A stretch of 64,000 nt of DNA from Caballeronia sordidicola (GCF_000729995.1 NZ_JNFG01000199.1:558001-622000); one strand, 5' to 3'. Shown: positions 33,288 to 42,930, counted from the first letter of the stretch. Translations and numbers: made by a program. Notes: generated by a model not told the origin, from the letters alone.

Positions 33288-35039
33288 TCAGGCAGATTCC
33301 GGCACGGCTGCCGGCGTAGATACACGCTCGCCAATGCGCAATTTTTGATAGGCATCGCTTTCGTCGTTGTCGAGCGGAAGCACGTAAGGTTCGACCGGGC
33401 GTTTCGCGCTCGTCATCCTGCCGAACTCATCCTTGAAGAGATGCGTGTGGCAGAACCATTCGCTATCGTTGCGCTGCGGATAATCCACCCGATGGTGATA
33501 AAGCCCCCAGCGGCTCTCGGTCCTGAAGAGCGACGCACGTGCAGCCATTTCAGCGCAGTCACGGATCGCTCGAACCTCTGCGGCGCGCATCAGTTCGTGC
33601 GGGTTGTCAGCTTTCATCTCGCCAATATCCGCGCTGATCTCCTCGAACCGCTGCAGCCCGATCTCCATCTTTCGCGTGACCTTCGGCGGCTGCAGATAAT
33701 CGTTCACCATGCGGCGCAGCTTGTATTCAACTTGCGCCGGGGCAAGCCCGGTTTCGCGTTCGAGCGGCGCGTAGATGCGTTGACGCTCCGCTGCAATCTG
33801 TTCGTCGTCCAGCGGTGAAAACTCACGGCCCGCGACATCGCCGGCCGCGTTCCACCCGGCGAACCAGCCGTAAGTGAACGCGCCGAGCATGTAGTTGTGC
33901 GGCACCGCGGCCATGTCGCCTGCTGCATATAAACCCGCTACCGTGGTTTCGGCACGCTCGTTGACGTACACGCCCGACGCGCTATGACCGCTGCAAAAAC
34001 CGATCTCCGAGATATGCATCTCGACCATCTGTTGCCGGTAATCGGTGCCTCGCCCTGCATGGAAACGCCCGCGGCTCGGACGCTCGTTCGTATGAAGGAT
34101 GTCTTCGATCGTCTTGATCGTTTCCTCCGCCAGATGATCGAGCTTCAGGAACACCGGCCCATTGCCGCTTTGCAGTTCCTGGTAAAACTCCCACATCATC
34201 TGGCCGCTCCAGTAGTCGCATTCAATGAAACGCTCACCCTTGCCGTTCGCCGTGAAGCCGCCAAGCGGTCCGGTCACATAAGCGCAAGCCGGACCGTTGT
34301 AGTCCTTAATCAAAGGATTGATCTGGAAACACTCAAGGTTGGAAAGCGCGGCGCCGGCGTGATACGCCATGGCATAACCGTCACCTGCGTTGGTCGGGTT
34401 TTCGTAAGTGCCCATCAGATAGCCCGATGCTGGCAACCCCAAGCGTCCCGCAGCGCCACAACTCAAGATCACGGCCTTCGCACGAACGACATAAAAGTCG
34501 GCGGTGCGGCAGTCAAAGCCCAGTACACCGCAGACGCGTCCGGTTGAATCGGTCAGAAGCCGGGTCGCGACAATCCGGTTAGTAATGGCGACACGAGAAC
34601 GCTTAAGCTGCCGATAAAGCACCTTCTTGATACTGTGCCCTTCCGGCATGGGCAACACATAGGACCCCATGTGATGCACCTTCTTGACAGCGTAGTCGCC
34701 GGTGCTGTCCTTCTCGAATTTCACACCCCAGCGATCCAGCTCCTCGATCGTCTTGAAGCTATGCCGCGCATAGGCGTACACCGCCGACTGATCGACAATG
34801 CCGTCGTTCGCGATAGTGATCTCCCGCGTGTATTGCTCGGGCGTCGCGTGCCCGGGAACAATCGCGTTATTGAGTCCATCCATGCCCATGGAGATCGCGC
34901 CGCTGCGCTTGACGTTGGCTTTTTCCAGCAGCAGCACCCTGAGCGAGGGATCGCGTTCCTTCGCTTTCACCGCGGCCATGGGTCCGGCCGTGCCGCCGCC
35001 CACTACCACGACGTCGTATTCGAGAACATGTGTATTCAT
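33288..35039 (-). CDS. AprA-like FAD-dependent oxidoreductase
   Basis: This 583-residue cytoplasmic flavoprotein has FAD motif VVVGGGTAGPMAAV (about 10-23) and an AprA-like EKANVKRSGAISMGMDGLNN segment (39-58). The second FAD motif is VAGLYAAGDMAAVPHN, and the C-terminal helical domain contains RWGLYHHRVDYP. In AprA, the flavin reacts with sulfite to form adenylylsulfate; related enzymes are fumarate reductases. Downstream are an AprB-like ferredoxin and a sulfonate-type importer, so the enzyme probably oxidises or reduces a sulfur compound brought in by the transporter. It lacks partner genes for ATP sulfurylase, so classical APS reduction is unlikely. The ATG overlaps the GntR stop by 4 bases. 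Confidence 0.85.
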   Translation of the reverse strand: MNTHVLEYDVVVVGGGTAGPMAAVKAKERDPSLRVLLLEKANVKRSGAISMGMDGLNNAIVPGHATPEQYTREITIANDGIVDQSAVYAYARHSFKTIEELDRWGVKFEKDSTGDYAVKKVHHMGSYVLPMPEGHSIKKVLYRQLKRSRVAITNRIVATRLLTDSTGRVCGVLGFDCRTADFYVVRAKAVILSCGAAGRLGLPASGYLMGTYENPTNAGDGYAMAYHAGAALSNLECFQINPLIKDYNGPACAYVTGPLGGFTANGKGERFIECDYWSGQMMWEFYQELQSGNGPVFLKLDHLAEETIKTIEDILHTNERPSRGRFHAGRGTDYRQQMVEMHISEIGFCSGHSASGVYVNERAETTVAGLYAAGDMAAVPHNYMLGAFTYGWFAGWNAAGDVAGREFSPLDDEQIAAERQRIYAPLERETGLAPAQVEYKLRRMVNDYLQPPKVTRKMEIGLQRFEEISADIGEMKADNPHELMRAAEVRAIRDCAEMAARASLFRTESRWGLYHHRVDYPQRNDSEWFCHTHLFKDEFGRMTSAKRPVEPYVLPLDNDESDAYQKLRIGERVSTPAAVPESA

Positions 35040-35812
35040 CGCGCTTTCCTCGCATTCCTGTGTTTCTTTTCCCGGTCGATACGCATCCGGTACTGGAACG
35101 CATCGCCCCGAAAATAAAGGTATTCATAGTCGATAGGCGTCCCGTCAGCACAGTGGGTGAGGCGTTCTATCCGCAGCACCGGACTGCCCTCCTCTACTTG
35201 CAGCGCAGCGCCAATTTCATCGTCGGCGAGAATCGCGTCGATCGATACGTCGGCGTGACCGAGTGAGAGTCCGCAGTCGTTCTCAAGGATCAAAAAGATG
35301 TCGCGGGTCACGAGGTCGGCATTTGCCAGACGCTTTTCGAGCGCCTCGGGTACGTAGGTGATTTCCAGCGATACGGGCGCCCGGTTGAGCAGTCGCACCC
35401 GATGGATTTCAACGACCCCTGAGCCCTCGGCAATGTTCAGACGACTCGCGACATGGCGGTCGGCCTTGATCACCCGGAACGTGCGCAGCTGGTTGACGAT
35501 TTCATATCCCATCGATGACATCGCCTCTGCAAAGCCTTGTAACGACGTCACGTTCTGAAAGGCTTTCGGCTTGGAAACGAACGTCCCCTTGCCATGAATC
35601 TTGAACAGCAAGCCCTCTTTCTGGAGATCGCCAAGTGCCTGGCGAACCGTGATGCGGCTGACCTCGAACATCGCGCAGAGCTCGTGCTCGGACGGCATCT
35701 GCCCATGCGGCGGATACGTCCCGTCAAGGATGCGGGCGCGCAGCACTTCCTTCAACCGGGCATAGAGCGGGGCTGCTGACAGCGGCAGCAAGGTGGCAGT
35801 GGGAGCGGTCAT
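35036..35812 (-). CDS. GntR/HutC-family transcriptional regulator
   Basis: This 258-residue protein has an N-terminal winged helix (about 14-80; DGTYPPHGQMPSEHELCAMF, SRITVRQALGDLQKEGLL) and a C-terminal UTRA ligand-binding domain (about 100-245; CADGTPIDYEYLYFRGD). It is the first gene of the eight-gene operon and probably represses it until a substrate or metabolite binds. A perfect 5-bp-arm palindrome lies at 35818-35831, six bases before the start, and could be its operator. Confidence 0.9.
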   Translation of the reverse strand: MTAPTATLLPLSAAPLYARLKEVLRARILDGTYPPHGQMPSEHELCAMFEVSRITVRQALGDLQKEGLLFKIHGKGTFVSKPKAFQNVTSLQGFAEAMSSMGYEIVNQLRTFRVIKADRHVASRLNIAEGSGVVEIHRVRLLNRAPVSLEITYVPEALEKRLANADLVTRDIFLILENDCGLSLGHADVSIDAILADDEIGAALQVEEGSPVLRIERLTHCADGTPIDYEYLYFRGDAFQYRMRIDREKKHRNARKAR

Positions 35813-35817
35813 TTCAA

Positions 35818-35831
35818 CTTGTTATGACAAG
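35818..35831. promoter_or_regulatory. Candidate GntR operator (palindrome CTTGT-4-ACAAG)
   Basis: CTTGT (35818-35822) and ACAAG (35827-35831) are perfect complements around TATG. The site lies six bases upstream of the gntR start codon and could overlap the -10 region of the operon promoter. Palindromes of this size with AT centres are typical of HutC-type GntR operators, so autoregulation is likely but unproved. Confidence 0.5.
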
Positions 35832-36169
35832 ATGAAATGGAGTCTAAACAAGCCGATAAATCCGACCAACGAAGATTTTCTGATATCGATCAAAGCAGAG
35901 TGACTGATTGTAGGCAGAGCGCGTGTCTGGCGATTACATCGCGATTGACTCGCTAAGGCGCCTTTATCCCCGCGATAAAGATCTGGCCGGATTTGCGCAC
36001 CATTAGCGTCATATCTTTCGCACGAATCGTTCGTTGCGATACGCCCCCTTGCGCCGTAGGGTTTACGTTTATCGTCCGTCGCGCAGTGTTGCGTTGACGG
36101 AACCGCCTTTCAAGCAGACACCGGCCCGGCGTGTCCGCGCTTCATCCAGAAACTCGAAGGAATCAGCAG
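35832..36169. other. Divergent promoter region between GntR operon and peptide ABC operon
   Basis: About 340 bases without a protein gene. A possible minus-strand promoter (TTGTTT at about 35849-35854, then CATAAC-like sequence overlapping the palindrome) precedes gntR. Upstream of 36170 the sequence cgaagga provides the ribosome site of the peptide-binding protein. Nothing else was recognised. Confidence 0.35.
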
Positions 36170-37846
36170 ATGACAGATAGTGGTTCGAAGGATTCGCCGC
36201 CGCTGAAAGAAAAGCAGAATTCAACCGGACGTCGCAAATTCATTGTTGGCGGCGCGTTACTGGGTGCCGGCGCAATCGGCTATGGGCTGATCAATAAGTA
36301 CGGCACGCCAGGCAACGGTAGTCCGGCTGCCCTCACACCCACTGCATCGGGCGGTACACCTCGTATTGGCGGAACACTCGTCGTTGGGGAGTATCAGGAG
36401 CCGACGGTCTATGATCCCAATCATCAATACTCGTGGGAAACGTATCGGGTCGACCGGCATATCTACGAGTCGCTGGTAGGCGAGGATCTCAGCCGGCCTT
36501 CCGCGGACGGACCGCCGCCGCTGATTCCGGCGTTGGCTGAAAGCTGGCAGGTCAGCGACGACGCAACCACGTTCACGTTCAAGCTGCGCCATGGCGTGAA
36601 GTTCCATGACGGCACTCCGTTCGACGCGCGCGCAGTGGATTTCAATGTGCGTCGCTTCCACGACAAAAGCTTCGAGTACTACGACGTCAAGGCCAACGCC
36701 TTTATGAAAGCGGTCTACGGCGACTTGAAGTCTTTCGACGTGGTCGACGACTACACCGTGCGCTACGTGTTCAACAAGCCGTTCCGCGACTTCCCGCGCA
36801 TGTTGCCGCAAGGCAATTACGTCTCGGGAATCTTCAGTCCCGAGACCCTGAAGACTTGGGGCCAGGACGGTCTTGCCGAACATGCTGCGGGTACAGGACC
36901 GTTCAAGCTGGTCACGCGGGTCCACGGGGAAAAGACCGAACTCGCGCGCAACGAACAGTACTGGGGACCGCGTCCCTACGTCGACAAAATTGTATTCCGG
37001 CCCATCACGGACGACTCCACCCGTCTCGCTGCACTCCAGGCCGGCGAGATCGACATCCTTACCCGCACGCCTGCCGACGCGGTTCAACCGCTGTCATCGA
37101 GTGGCTATGCCGTGCCGGAGAGCACCGGTGCGGGGCTGCTTTATCTTGGCTGGAACTTCAAGAACAAGTTCACGCAAGACGTGCGCGTCCGGCAAGCGAT
37201 TATCCAGTCGATCGATCGCGAGGGGCTGGCCAAAACGCTGTTCAAGGGTCACGCCATTGCGGCGTACAGCATTCTTAACCCCGGTAACACGGCCTACGAT
37301 CCCGCGCAGAAAGACTTCGCCTTCGATCCCGATGCAGCACGACGCTTGTTGAGCGAAGCGGGCTTCAAGGATGGCGACATCAGCTTCACCATTGCGACCG
37401 ACGAGGCGAATCAGCCGTCCATCGAATGGATACAGCGCGATCTCGCCAAGGTCGGCATCAACGTGAAGATCCTCTCGCAGGAGTGGCTGACCTACACGTC
37501 CAATCTCCCCCACCTCTCCGACGACATCGCGCTCGCCAGCATGGAATGGGGCTTCGTCACGCCGCTATGGCTGCGTATCGTGTATCAGGGGTACGTGGTG
37601 GCGCGCGGTGGCAAGGATCTGCTTGGGGCCGAACTGGCGGCTGCGATCGACGTGGCCTCGGTTGAAGCCGACGAGACCCGGGCGATCCCGCTATGGAAGA
37701 GCGCCAATGGCTTGCTGCAGAAGCAAGCTGGCGTTGTGCCGCTGCTTACGTTCACCCGTTACTTTTCCACCAGCGCCAAGGTCAGGGGCTTCAACGCGCC
37801 CGCGCAGAACTGGTACGACCTGAGCCGCGTTTGGCTGGCAACATGA
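36170..37846 (+). CDS. Dipeptide/oligopeptide-type ABC substrate-binding protein 1
   Basis: The ATG at 36170 follows cgaaggaatcagcag. The 558-residue protein begins with a charged stretch and a GRRKFIVGGALLGAGAIGYGL signal that resembles a Tat or membrane-anchored signal. A SBP_bac_5 domain follows (LTFLRHGVKFHDGTPF-type pattern; here FKLRHGVKFHDGTPFDARAV). It captures a peptide-like or other small organic substrate in the periplasm. The stop overlaps the first permease gene by 4 bases. The following LLM monooxygenase suggests that the substrate is an organosulfur or organonitrogen compound, not a peptide. Confidence 0.88.
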   Translation: MTDSGSKDSPPLKEKQNSTGRRKFIVGGALLGAGAIGYGLINKYGTPGNGSPAALTPTASGGTPRIGGTLVVGEYQEPTVYDPNHQYSWETYRVDRHIYESLVGEDLSRPSADGPPPLIPALAESWQVSDDATTFTFKLRHGVKFHDGTPFDARAVDFNVRRFHDKSFEYYDVKANAFMKAVYGDLKSFDVVDDYTVRYVFNKPFRDFPRMLPQGNYVSGIFSPETLKTWGQDGLAEHAAGTGPFKLVTRVHGEKTELARNEQYWGPRPYVDKIVFRPITDDSTRLAALQAGEIDILTRTPADAVQPLSSSGYAVPESTGAGLLYLGWNFKNKFTQDVRVRQAIIQSIDREGLAKTLFKGHAIAAYSILNPGNTAYDPAQKDFAFDPDAARRLLSEAGFKDGDISFTIATDEANQPSIEWIQRDLAKVGINVKILSQEWLTYTSNLPHLSDDIALASMEWGFVTPLWLRIVYQGYVVARGGKDLLGAELAAAIDVASVEADETRAIPLWKSANGLLQKQAGVVPLLTFTRYFSTSAKVRGFNAPAQNWYDLSRVWLAT

Positions 37847-38790
37847 CACGCACGATCATCAGTCGTCTGGCCCAGGCCATTCCGGTGTTCCTGACCATCT
37901 CGGTGCTGGTGTTCCTCTCGGCACATCTGTCCCCGGGCGACCCGATCTCGAACGCGCTCACGGGGCAAATGCCGCAATCGTCCATTGATGCCCTCCGGCA
38001 TGAATATGGCTTCGACCGACCACTCGTTACGCAGTATTTCATCTGGCTGTCGCATCTGCTGAGCGGTCACTGGGGAAACTCCATCGTCCTCAAGGTACCG
38101 GTCATGAACGTACTCGGGCCCGCCTTCGTCAACACAGCAATCCTCACAGCCGCAGCAACGCTGATCTGCGTGGGGTTCGGTGTTGCGGTGGGCGTGGTGT
38201 CCGGTTTGAATCGAGGATCGAAAGGGGACTCGTTCTCCATGTTCGTGATTCAGGTCGGCCACAACATGCCGGTGTTTTGGCTCGGCCTTGTTCTGATGTG
38301 GCTGTTCGCGCTCAAGCTTCACTGGCTGCCGTCTTCCGGCATTGCTGACATGCGCGGCGACGGCGGCCTGCCTGACTTGCTGCGCCATCTCCTTCTGCCG
38401 GCGTTTTCGGCGGCACTCATTTCGATGCTGATTCTTGCCCGGCTTGTCAGGGCGAGTGTGATCGACATCGCAGGGGCGGACTACATCCGTACGTATCGAT
38501 CGCTGGGATTTTCACGCGCCCACATTTTGCGGCGCCACATGGGACGCAATCTGCTTAGCCCGGTGATCAACGTGACCGGCCTGCAGATAGGTTATTTGCT
38601 GAGCGGCGTGATCCTGGTGGAAAACGTGTTCGCGTGGCCCGGCCTAGGCTCACAACTCTATGTGGCTGCAGCCGGCCGGGACTATCCAATGACACAAGCG
38701 GGCGTGATGCTGATCGCAGCATGTTTTGTGGGCGTGAATCTTCTTACCGACATCGCGCTCGACCTGCTCAATCCACGCCTGAGCGCTTAA
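37843..38790 (+). CDS. DppB-type ABC permease 1
   Basis: The ATG overlaps the binding-protein stop. The 315-residue inner-membrane protein has the DppB/OppB layout with six helices and the EAA motif DYIRTYRSLGFSRAHILRRH. It pairs with the DppC-type permease encoded next. Longer frames upstream run through the binding-protein gene and are rejected. Confidence 0.9.
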   Translation: MTRTIISRLAQAIPVFLTISVLVFLSAHLSPGDPISNALTGQMPQSSIDALRHEYGFDRPLVTQYFIWLSHLLSGHWGNSIVLKVPVMNVLGPAFVNTAILTAAATLICVGFGVAVGVVSGLNRGSKGDSFSMFVIQVGHNMPVFWLGLVLMWLFALKLHWLPSSGIADMRGDGGLPDLLRHLLLPAFSAALISMLILARLVRASVIDIAGADYIRTYRSLGFSRAHILRRHMGRNLLSPVINVTGLQIGYLLSGVILVENVFAWPGLGSQLYVAAAGRDYPMTQAGVMLIAACFVGVNLLTDIALDLLNPRLSA

Positions 38791-38816
38791 CGCAGCTCTC
38801 CCATAGGAACCCCTCG

Positions 38817-39725
38817 ATGGCACAGTCAGAACTGGTTCGGGAAAAAGAACATGCCGAGGCCTGCAGCGCGTGCGAGCGGCTCGCGCCTTCACGCTTTAGC
38901 GAGGCCGCCACGCGACTGGCATCGAATGGACTGGCGTTTGGCGGCCTGCTCTTCATCCTGCTGGTCTTCGCTGTTTCAGCGGCTGCACCGTGGATCGCGC
39001 CCTATGACCCGAACGCCGCCGACCCGGTGCTGCGCCTTGGCGGCATCGGCACGCCCGGCCATCTGCTTGGTCTCGACGCTCAAGGGCGCGACATGCTGAG
39101 CCGTCTGATCTGGGGCGGCAGGACGTCGCTCGTCGTGGTGATTCCTGCGGTGCTCGGCGCGTGCCTGCTCAGCCTCCTGCTCGGCCTGTCTGCAGGCTAC
39201 TCGCGCGGCCGTGCGAGCGCGATCGTGATGCGCTTCATCGACATCCTGTTCGCATTTCCCATGATCCTGTTTGCGATCAACCTCGCGACAACGTTCGGTC
39301 CGGGCATCTTTACAGTGACCGCGACCGTGCTGTTCTGCGCGCTGCCTTATGTCACGCGAGTGGTCTATGCAGAAGTACGGGCAGAGCGGGACAAGGAGTA
39401 CGTGGAGGCTGCGCGTGCGCTCGGCGCTTCGTCCTTCGAGATTATCTCGCGGGAAATCCTGCCGAACGTGCTGACCTCGGTCGTGGTGTACGGCACCACG
39501 CTGATCGGCGGAATGATCGTGTTCCTCGCGGGCCTCAGCTTTCTCGGGCTTGGCGTACAGCCGCCTACCGCTGATTGGGGCCGCATGGTCGGCGAAGGCG
39601 CCCGGGTGATGCTGCTCGGTGGCGGTCATGTGGCAACCTTGCCCGCGCTGGTGATCGTCGCATTCGCACTGGCGTTCAACTGGTTCGGGGACGGTTTGCG
39701 CGATGTGCTTGATCCTCGCGATTGA
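38817..39725 (+). CDS. DppC-type ABC permease 1
   Basis: This 302-residue protein has an N-terminal cytoplasmic stretch of about 35 residues, then the OppC_N helix and six membrane helices. It carries HLLGLDAQGRDMLSRLIWGG and an EAA loop (EYVEAARALGASSFEIISREILPN). The start at 38817 is 26 bases after the preceding stop; upstream in-frame extension belongs to that gene. It forms the pore with the DppB-type partner. Confidence 0.9.
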   Translation: MAQSELVREKEHAEACSACERLAPSRFSEAATRLASNGLAFGGLLFILLVFAVSAAAPWIAPYDPNAADPVLRLGGIGTPGHLLGLDAQGRDMLSRLIWGGRTSLVVVIPAVLGACLLSLLLGLSAGYSRGRASAIVMRFIDILFAFPMILFAINLATTFGPGIFTVTATVLFCALPYVTRVVYAEVRAERDKEYVEAARALGASSFEIISREILPNVLTSVVVYGTTLIGGMIVFLAGLSFLGLGVQPPTADWGRMVGEGARVMLLGGGHVATLPALVIVAFALAFNWFGDGLRDVLDPRD

Positions 39726-39775
39726 CGCCGCTTTTAACCACCTGCCTACTCATCAACGCCCTAGCGGAGCTCCAT

Positions 39776-41515
39776 GTGCCACTGCTGAAGATTGAACAAC
39801 TCAAGGTGGACTTCACTGGACGACGCGGCCTTGAAAGCGCCGTGCGCGGTGTCGACCTCAGTATTGAAGCCGGCGAAATCGTCGCGCTAGTCGGCGAATC
39901 CGGGTCGGGCAAGAGCGTCACGGCCGCGGCCGTTGCGGGATTGCTGCCGCGCGAAGCGAGCGTGCGCGGAACGGTTGGGTTCGAAGGCAACGCGTTACTG
40001 GGCAGGCCTGAAGCCGTGCTTGAACAGATCCGTGGCAACGGCATCGCGATGGTCTTTCAAAACCCGCTCAGTTCGCTCGATCCATCGTTCAGGGTCGGCG
40101 CGCAGCTTCAAGAGGTGGCGCGGCATCGTCGCGATATCGGTCAGGCCGAGGCACTCGAGCAAGCGGCAACGTGGCTCCAGCGCGTGGGTATCGCCGATAC
40201 AAAACGGGTCTTGCACGCATGGCCGCATGAACTGAGCGGCGGGATGCGGCAGCGCGTGATGATCGCCATGGCGGCCATGGGTCAACCCCGCCTGCTGATT
40301 GCCGACGAACCGACTACCGCACTTGACGCCACGCTTCAGAAGGAAATCCTTGCGCTGCTGAAGAGCTTGAACCGTGAGTTCGGGATGGCCATTCTTATCA
40401 TCACGCACGACTTCGGCGTGGTGTCGTACCTGAGCGACCGGGTTGCCGTGATGAAGGCTGGGCGGATTGTCGAACACGGGCCAACGGCGCAAGTGCTGAC
40501 AGCGCCTCGCCATCCGTACACCGCAAAACTCATCGCGGCGGTGCCGGAACTGGGCTTGCGGCGCCTTGACCCATCGCCTGCGCGACGGCTCGGAGAAAGC
40601 AGTGGAAGCAACGCCTCAGCATCGACCGTTTCCAAGCAACGCACGTCTGAGCCGTTGCTGAAAGTCGAAGGCCTGTCGAAAACATTCGTTGTTGAAAAGT
40701 CGTGGTTGCGTTCGCGCGTGCGCACACTCGATGCCGTCAGCGACGTCAATTTCGAAGTCCGCCGCGGCGAGATCTTTGGCCTGATCGGTACCTCCGGTTC
40801 CGGCAAGTCGACACTGGCGCGGCTCGTTGCGCACCTGCTTGCATCGACCAGCGGCAGCGTGCATTTCGCGGGCGCTGACCTGGCACAGTTCGATGCCGCC
40901 GCACTGCGGCAGTTTCGCCAGCGTTTTCAGTTCGTGTTCCAGGACAGCACGTCGTCGCTCAATCCACGCCGCACGATCGGCGAACAACTCTGCGATCCGG
41001 CGTTGCGGCTTGGTGTAGCGCGCGACCAGCGTCACGCGTTCGAACTCGCCGTTGAGGCTGTCGAACGGGTCGGACTGCAAGCCGAGCATCTCCAGCGCTT
41101 TCCCCACGCGTTCTCGGGCGGTCAACGGCAGCGGATCGGGATTGCCCGGGCGCTGGTCGTGAAGCCCGAATTCATTGTGCTCGACGAGCCGACTTCCGCG
41201 CTCGATGTATCGATTCAGGCGGACATCCTCAACCTGCTGCTCGAACTTCGGCAGACGCTCGACCTGACCTATCTGTTCATTGGCCACAGCTTGCCGGTGA
41301 TCGAATTCATGTGTGACCGCGTGGCGGTGATGGAGCGCGGCCGGATCATCGAGACCTTCGATGCCGCCGACCTCCATGCCAATGCCCTTGCGCCCTCCAC
41401 CCGCGCGCTGATCGACGCCGTGCTGTCCTTGCCCGCGTTGCCGGGAGAACCGTCGGGTGAGCCCTCAGGCGCCGGGGCTTCCCAGCGTGCCGCTACCGCC
41501 GAACTCACGCCATGA
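39776..41515 (+). CDS. Fused DppD-DppF-type ABC ATPase 1
   Basis: The GTG at 39776 follows agcggagctc; a TTG at 39722 is less likely. The 579-residue protein has two ABC domains: Walker A GESGSGKS and signature LSGGMRQRVMIAMA in the first, GTSGSGKS and FSGGQRQRIGIARAL in the second, each with DEPT Walker B motifs. Such fused ATPases (GsiA/YejF type) replace the separate DppD and DppF subunits. It energises the importer and overlaps the following monooxygenase gene by 4 bases. Confidence 0.92.
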   Translation: MPLLKIEQLKVDFTGRRGLESAVRGVDLSIEAGEIVALVGESGSGKSVTAAAVAGLLPREASVRGTVGFEGNALLGRPEAVLEQIRGNGIAMVFQNPLSSLDPSFRVGAQLQEVARHRRDIGQAEALEQAATWLQRVGIADTKRVLHAWPHELSGGMRQRVMIAMAAMGQPRLLIADEPTTALDATLQKEILALLKSLNREFGMAILIITHDFGVVSYLSDRVAVMKAGRIVEHGPTAQVLTAPRHPYTAKLIAAVPELGLRRLDPSPARRLGESSGSNASASTVSKQRTSEPLLKVEGLSKTFVVEKSWLRSRVRTLDAVSDVNFEVRRGEIFGLIGTSGSGKSTLARLVAHLLASTSGSVHFAGADLAQFDAAALRQFRQRFQFVFQDSTSSLNPRRTIGEQLCDPALRLGVARDQRHAFELAVEAVERVGLQAEHLQRFPHAFSGGQRQRIGIARALVVKPEFIVLDEPTSALDVSIQADILNLLLELRQTLDLTYLFIGHSLPVIEFMCDRVAVMERGRIIETFDAADLHANALAPSTRALIDAVLSLPALPGEPSGEPSGAGASQRAATAELTP

Positions 41516-42906
41516 CGCGACGCCTGATCTACAACGCCTTCACGCACGTCACGCCCAATCACCACAGCCACGGCTACTGGCGTCACCCGGACGGCCGCAT
41601 CCAGCTGGATTACAAGCGGCTGCAACCGTGGCTCGACCTTGCGCGCACGGTCGAGCGCGGCAAGTTCGATACGGTCTTCCTTGCAGATGTAGTGGGTGTC
41701 TACGATAAATTCCGCGGCAACGGCGACACCTCGATTCGCACAGCGATGCAGTTCCCGAGCCTCGACCCGGCCAGCCTTGTCTCCGCATTGGGCGCGGTAA
41801 CCGAACACCTGGGCTTTGCGGTAACCAGCTCTGTCATCCAGGACCATCCCTTCGATTTCGCCCGCAAGATGTCCACGCTCGACCATATGACGGATGGGCG
41901 CGTGGCATGGAACATCGTCACGTCATACCTCGATAACGCCGCCCGCAACCACGGGCAAAGCGCGTTGACCGAACATGACGAACGCTACCGGTGGGCGGAG
42001 GAATATGCCGATGTCGCCTACAAGCTGTGGGAGGCAAGCTGGGAAGACGATGCGCTCGTGGCCGACCCCGGGCGAGGAGTGTTCGCCGATCCCGCCAAGG
42101 TGCACAAGATCCATCATCGCGGCCAGCGTTACTCGGTGGAGGGACCTCATCTCTCAGAGCCCTCGCCGCAGCGCACGCCGCTCCTCTTTCAGGCCGGGGG
42201 ATCGGAAGCCGGGCGCTCGTTTGCTGCACGCCATGCAGAGGCCACGTTCATTGCCTCCCGCACGCCCGAAAGCGCCGCGCTGACAGCAGCCGACTTACGA
42301 GCACGTGCCCGGTCCTTCGGTCGGGCCGGGGACGAGCTCAAGATCATCGTCCCGCTTGCGCCGGTTATTGGTTCAACTGAAGCCGAAGCGCTCGCCCGCC
42401 GTCGCGAACTGAAAGAATGGCTCAGCGTGGAAGCCTTGCAGTCTTTCTGGAGCGGCGGACTTGGCGTTGACCTCTCGAACATCGATCCAGCACGGCCCAT
42501 TTCAGAACTGCTACTGACGAACCACGTGCGCGGCAACGTGCGGGCTTTTATCGAGGCCGCGCCGGACCACGTCGTCACGTTCGGTGAGCTATTGCGCGAG
42601 ACCGTGTCCGGCCGTTTTGCAGGAACACCAGAGCAGATAGCCGATGAAGTCCAGCGTTATGCCGACGCCGGTGTGGACGGATTCAACGTGGTGCCCGTAA
42701 CGACTCTCGGCTGGTGGGGCGAATTCGTCGATCACGTGGTGCCCGTGCTGCAGAAGCGTGGTTTGATGCAAAAAGAATACGCGCCCGGGACTTTGCGCGA
42801 CAAGATTCAGGGGCACGGGCCTTACTTGCCCGACCATCATCCGGCGCGCCAGACACGCTCGGCGGTTCGGCTGTTTTCTTCGAGCAACGCAGCAGCTGTA
42901 TCCTGA
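41512..42906 (+). CDS. LLM-class flavin monooxygenase, NtaA/SnaA/DszA family
   Basis: The ATG overlaps the ATPase stop (ATGA). The 464-residue protein has the signature KFDTVFLADVVGVYDKFRG near the N-terminus and TDGRVAWNIVTSYLDNAARN around residue 125. It is a class C flavoprotein monooxygenase that uses FMNH2 from a separate reductase. DszA opens the dibenzothiophene sulfone ring, NtaA cleaves nitrilotriacetate, and relatives act on dimethylsulfone or alkanesulfonates. Co-translation with an importer suggests uptake of the substrate. No flavin reductase gene lies in the window. Confidence 0.88.
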   Translation: MTRRLIYNAFTHVTPNHHSHGYWRHPDGRIQLDYKRLQPWLDLARTVERGKFDTVFLADVVGVYDKFRGNGDTSIRTAMQFPSLDPASLVSALGAVTEHLGFAVTSSVIQDHPFDFARKMSTLDHMTDGRVAWNIVTSYLDNAARNHGQSALTEHDERYRWAEEYADVAYKLWEASWEDDALVADPGRGVFADPAKVHKIHHRGQRYSVEGPHLSEPSPQRTPLLFQAGGSEAGRSFAARHAEATFIASRTPESAALTAADLRARARSFGRAGDELKIIVPLAPVIGSTEAEALARRRELKEWLSVEALQSFWSGGLGVDLSNIDPARPISELLLTNHVRGNVRAFIEAAPDHVVTFGELLRETVSGRFAGTPEQIADEVQRYADAGVDGFNVVPVTTLGWWGEFVDHVVPVLQKRGLMQKEYAPGTLRDKIQGHGPYLPDHHPARQTRSAVRLFSSSNAAAVS

Positions 42907-42930
42907 CCCTGCCGCCAACCGGTTCAGGGT

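Noticed and set aside
33031..35039. Reading the flavoprotein-ferredoxin pair as true dissimilatory APS reductase
   Set aside because: The ferredoxin is much shorter than AprB, and there is no sulfite reductase, ATP sulfurylase or Qmo complex nearby. AprAB-like is the safer label.
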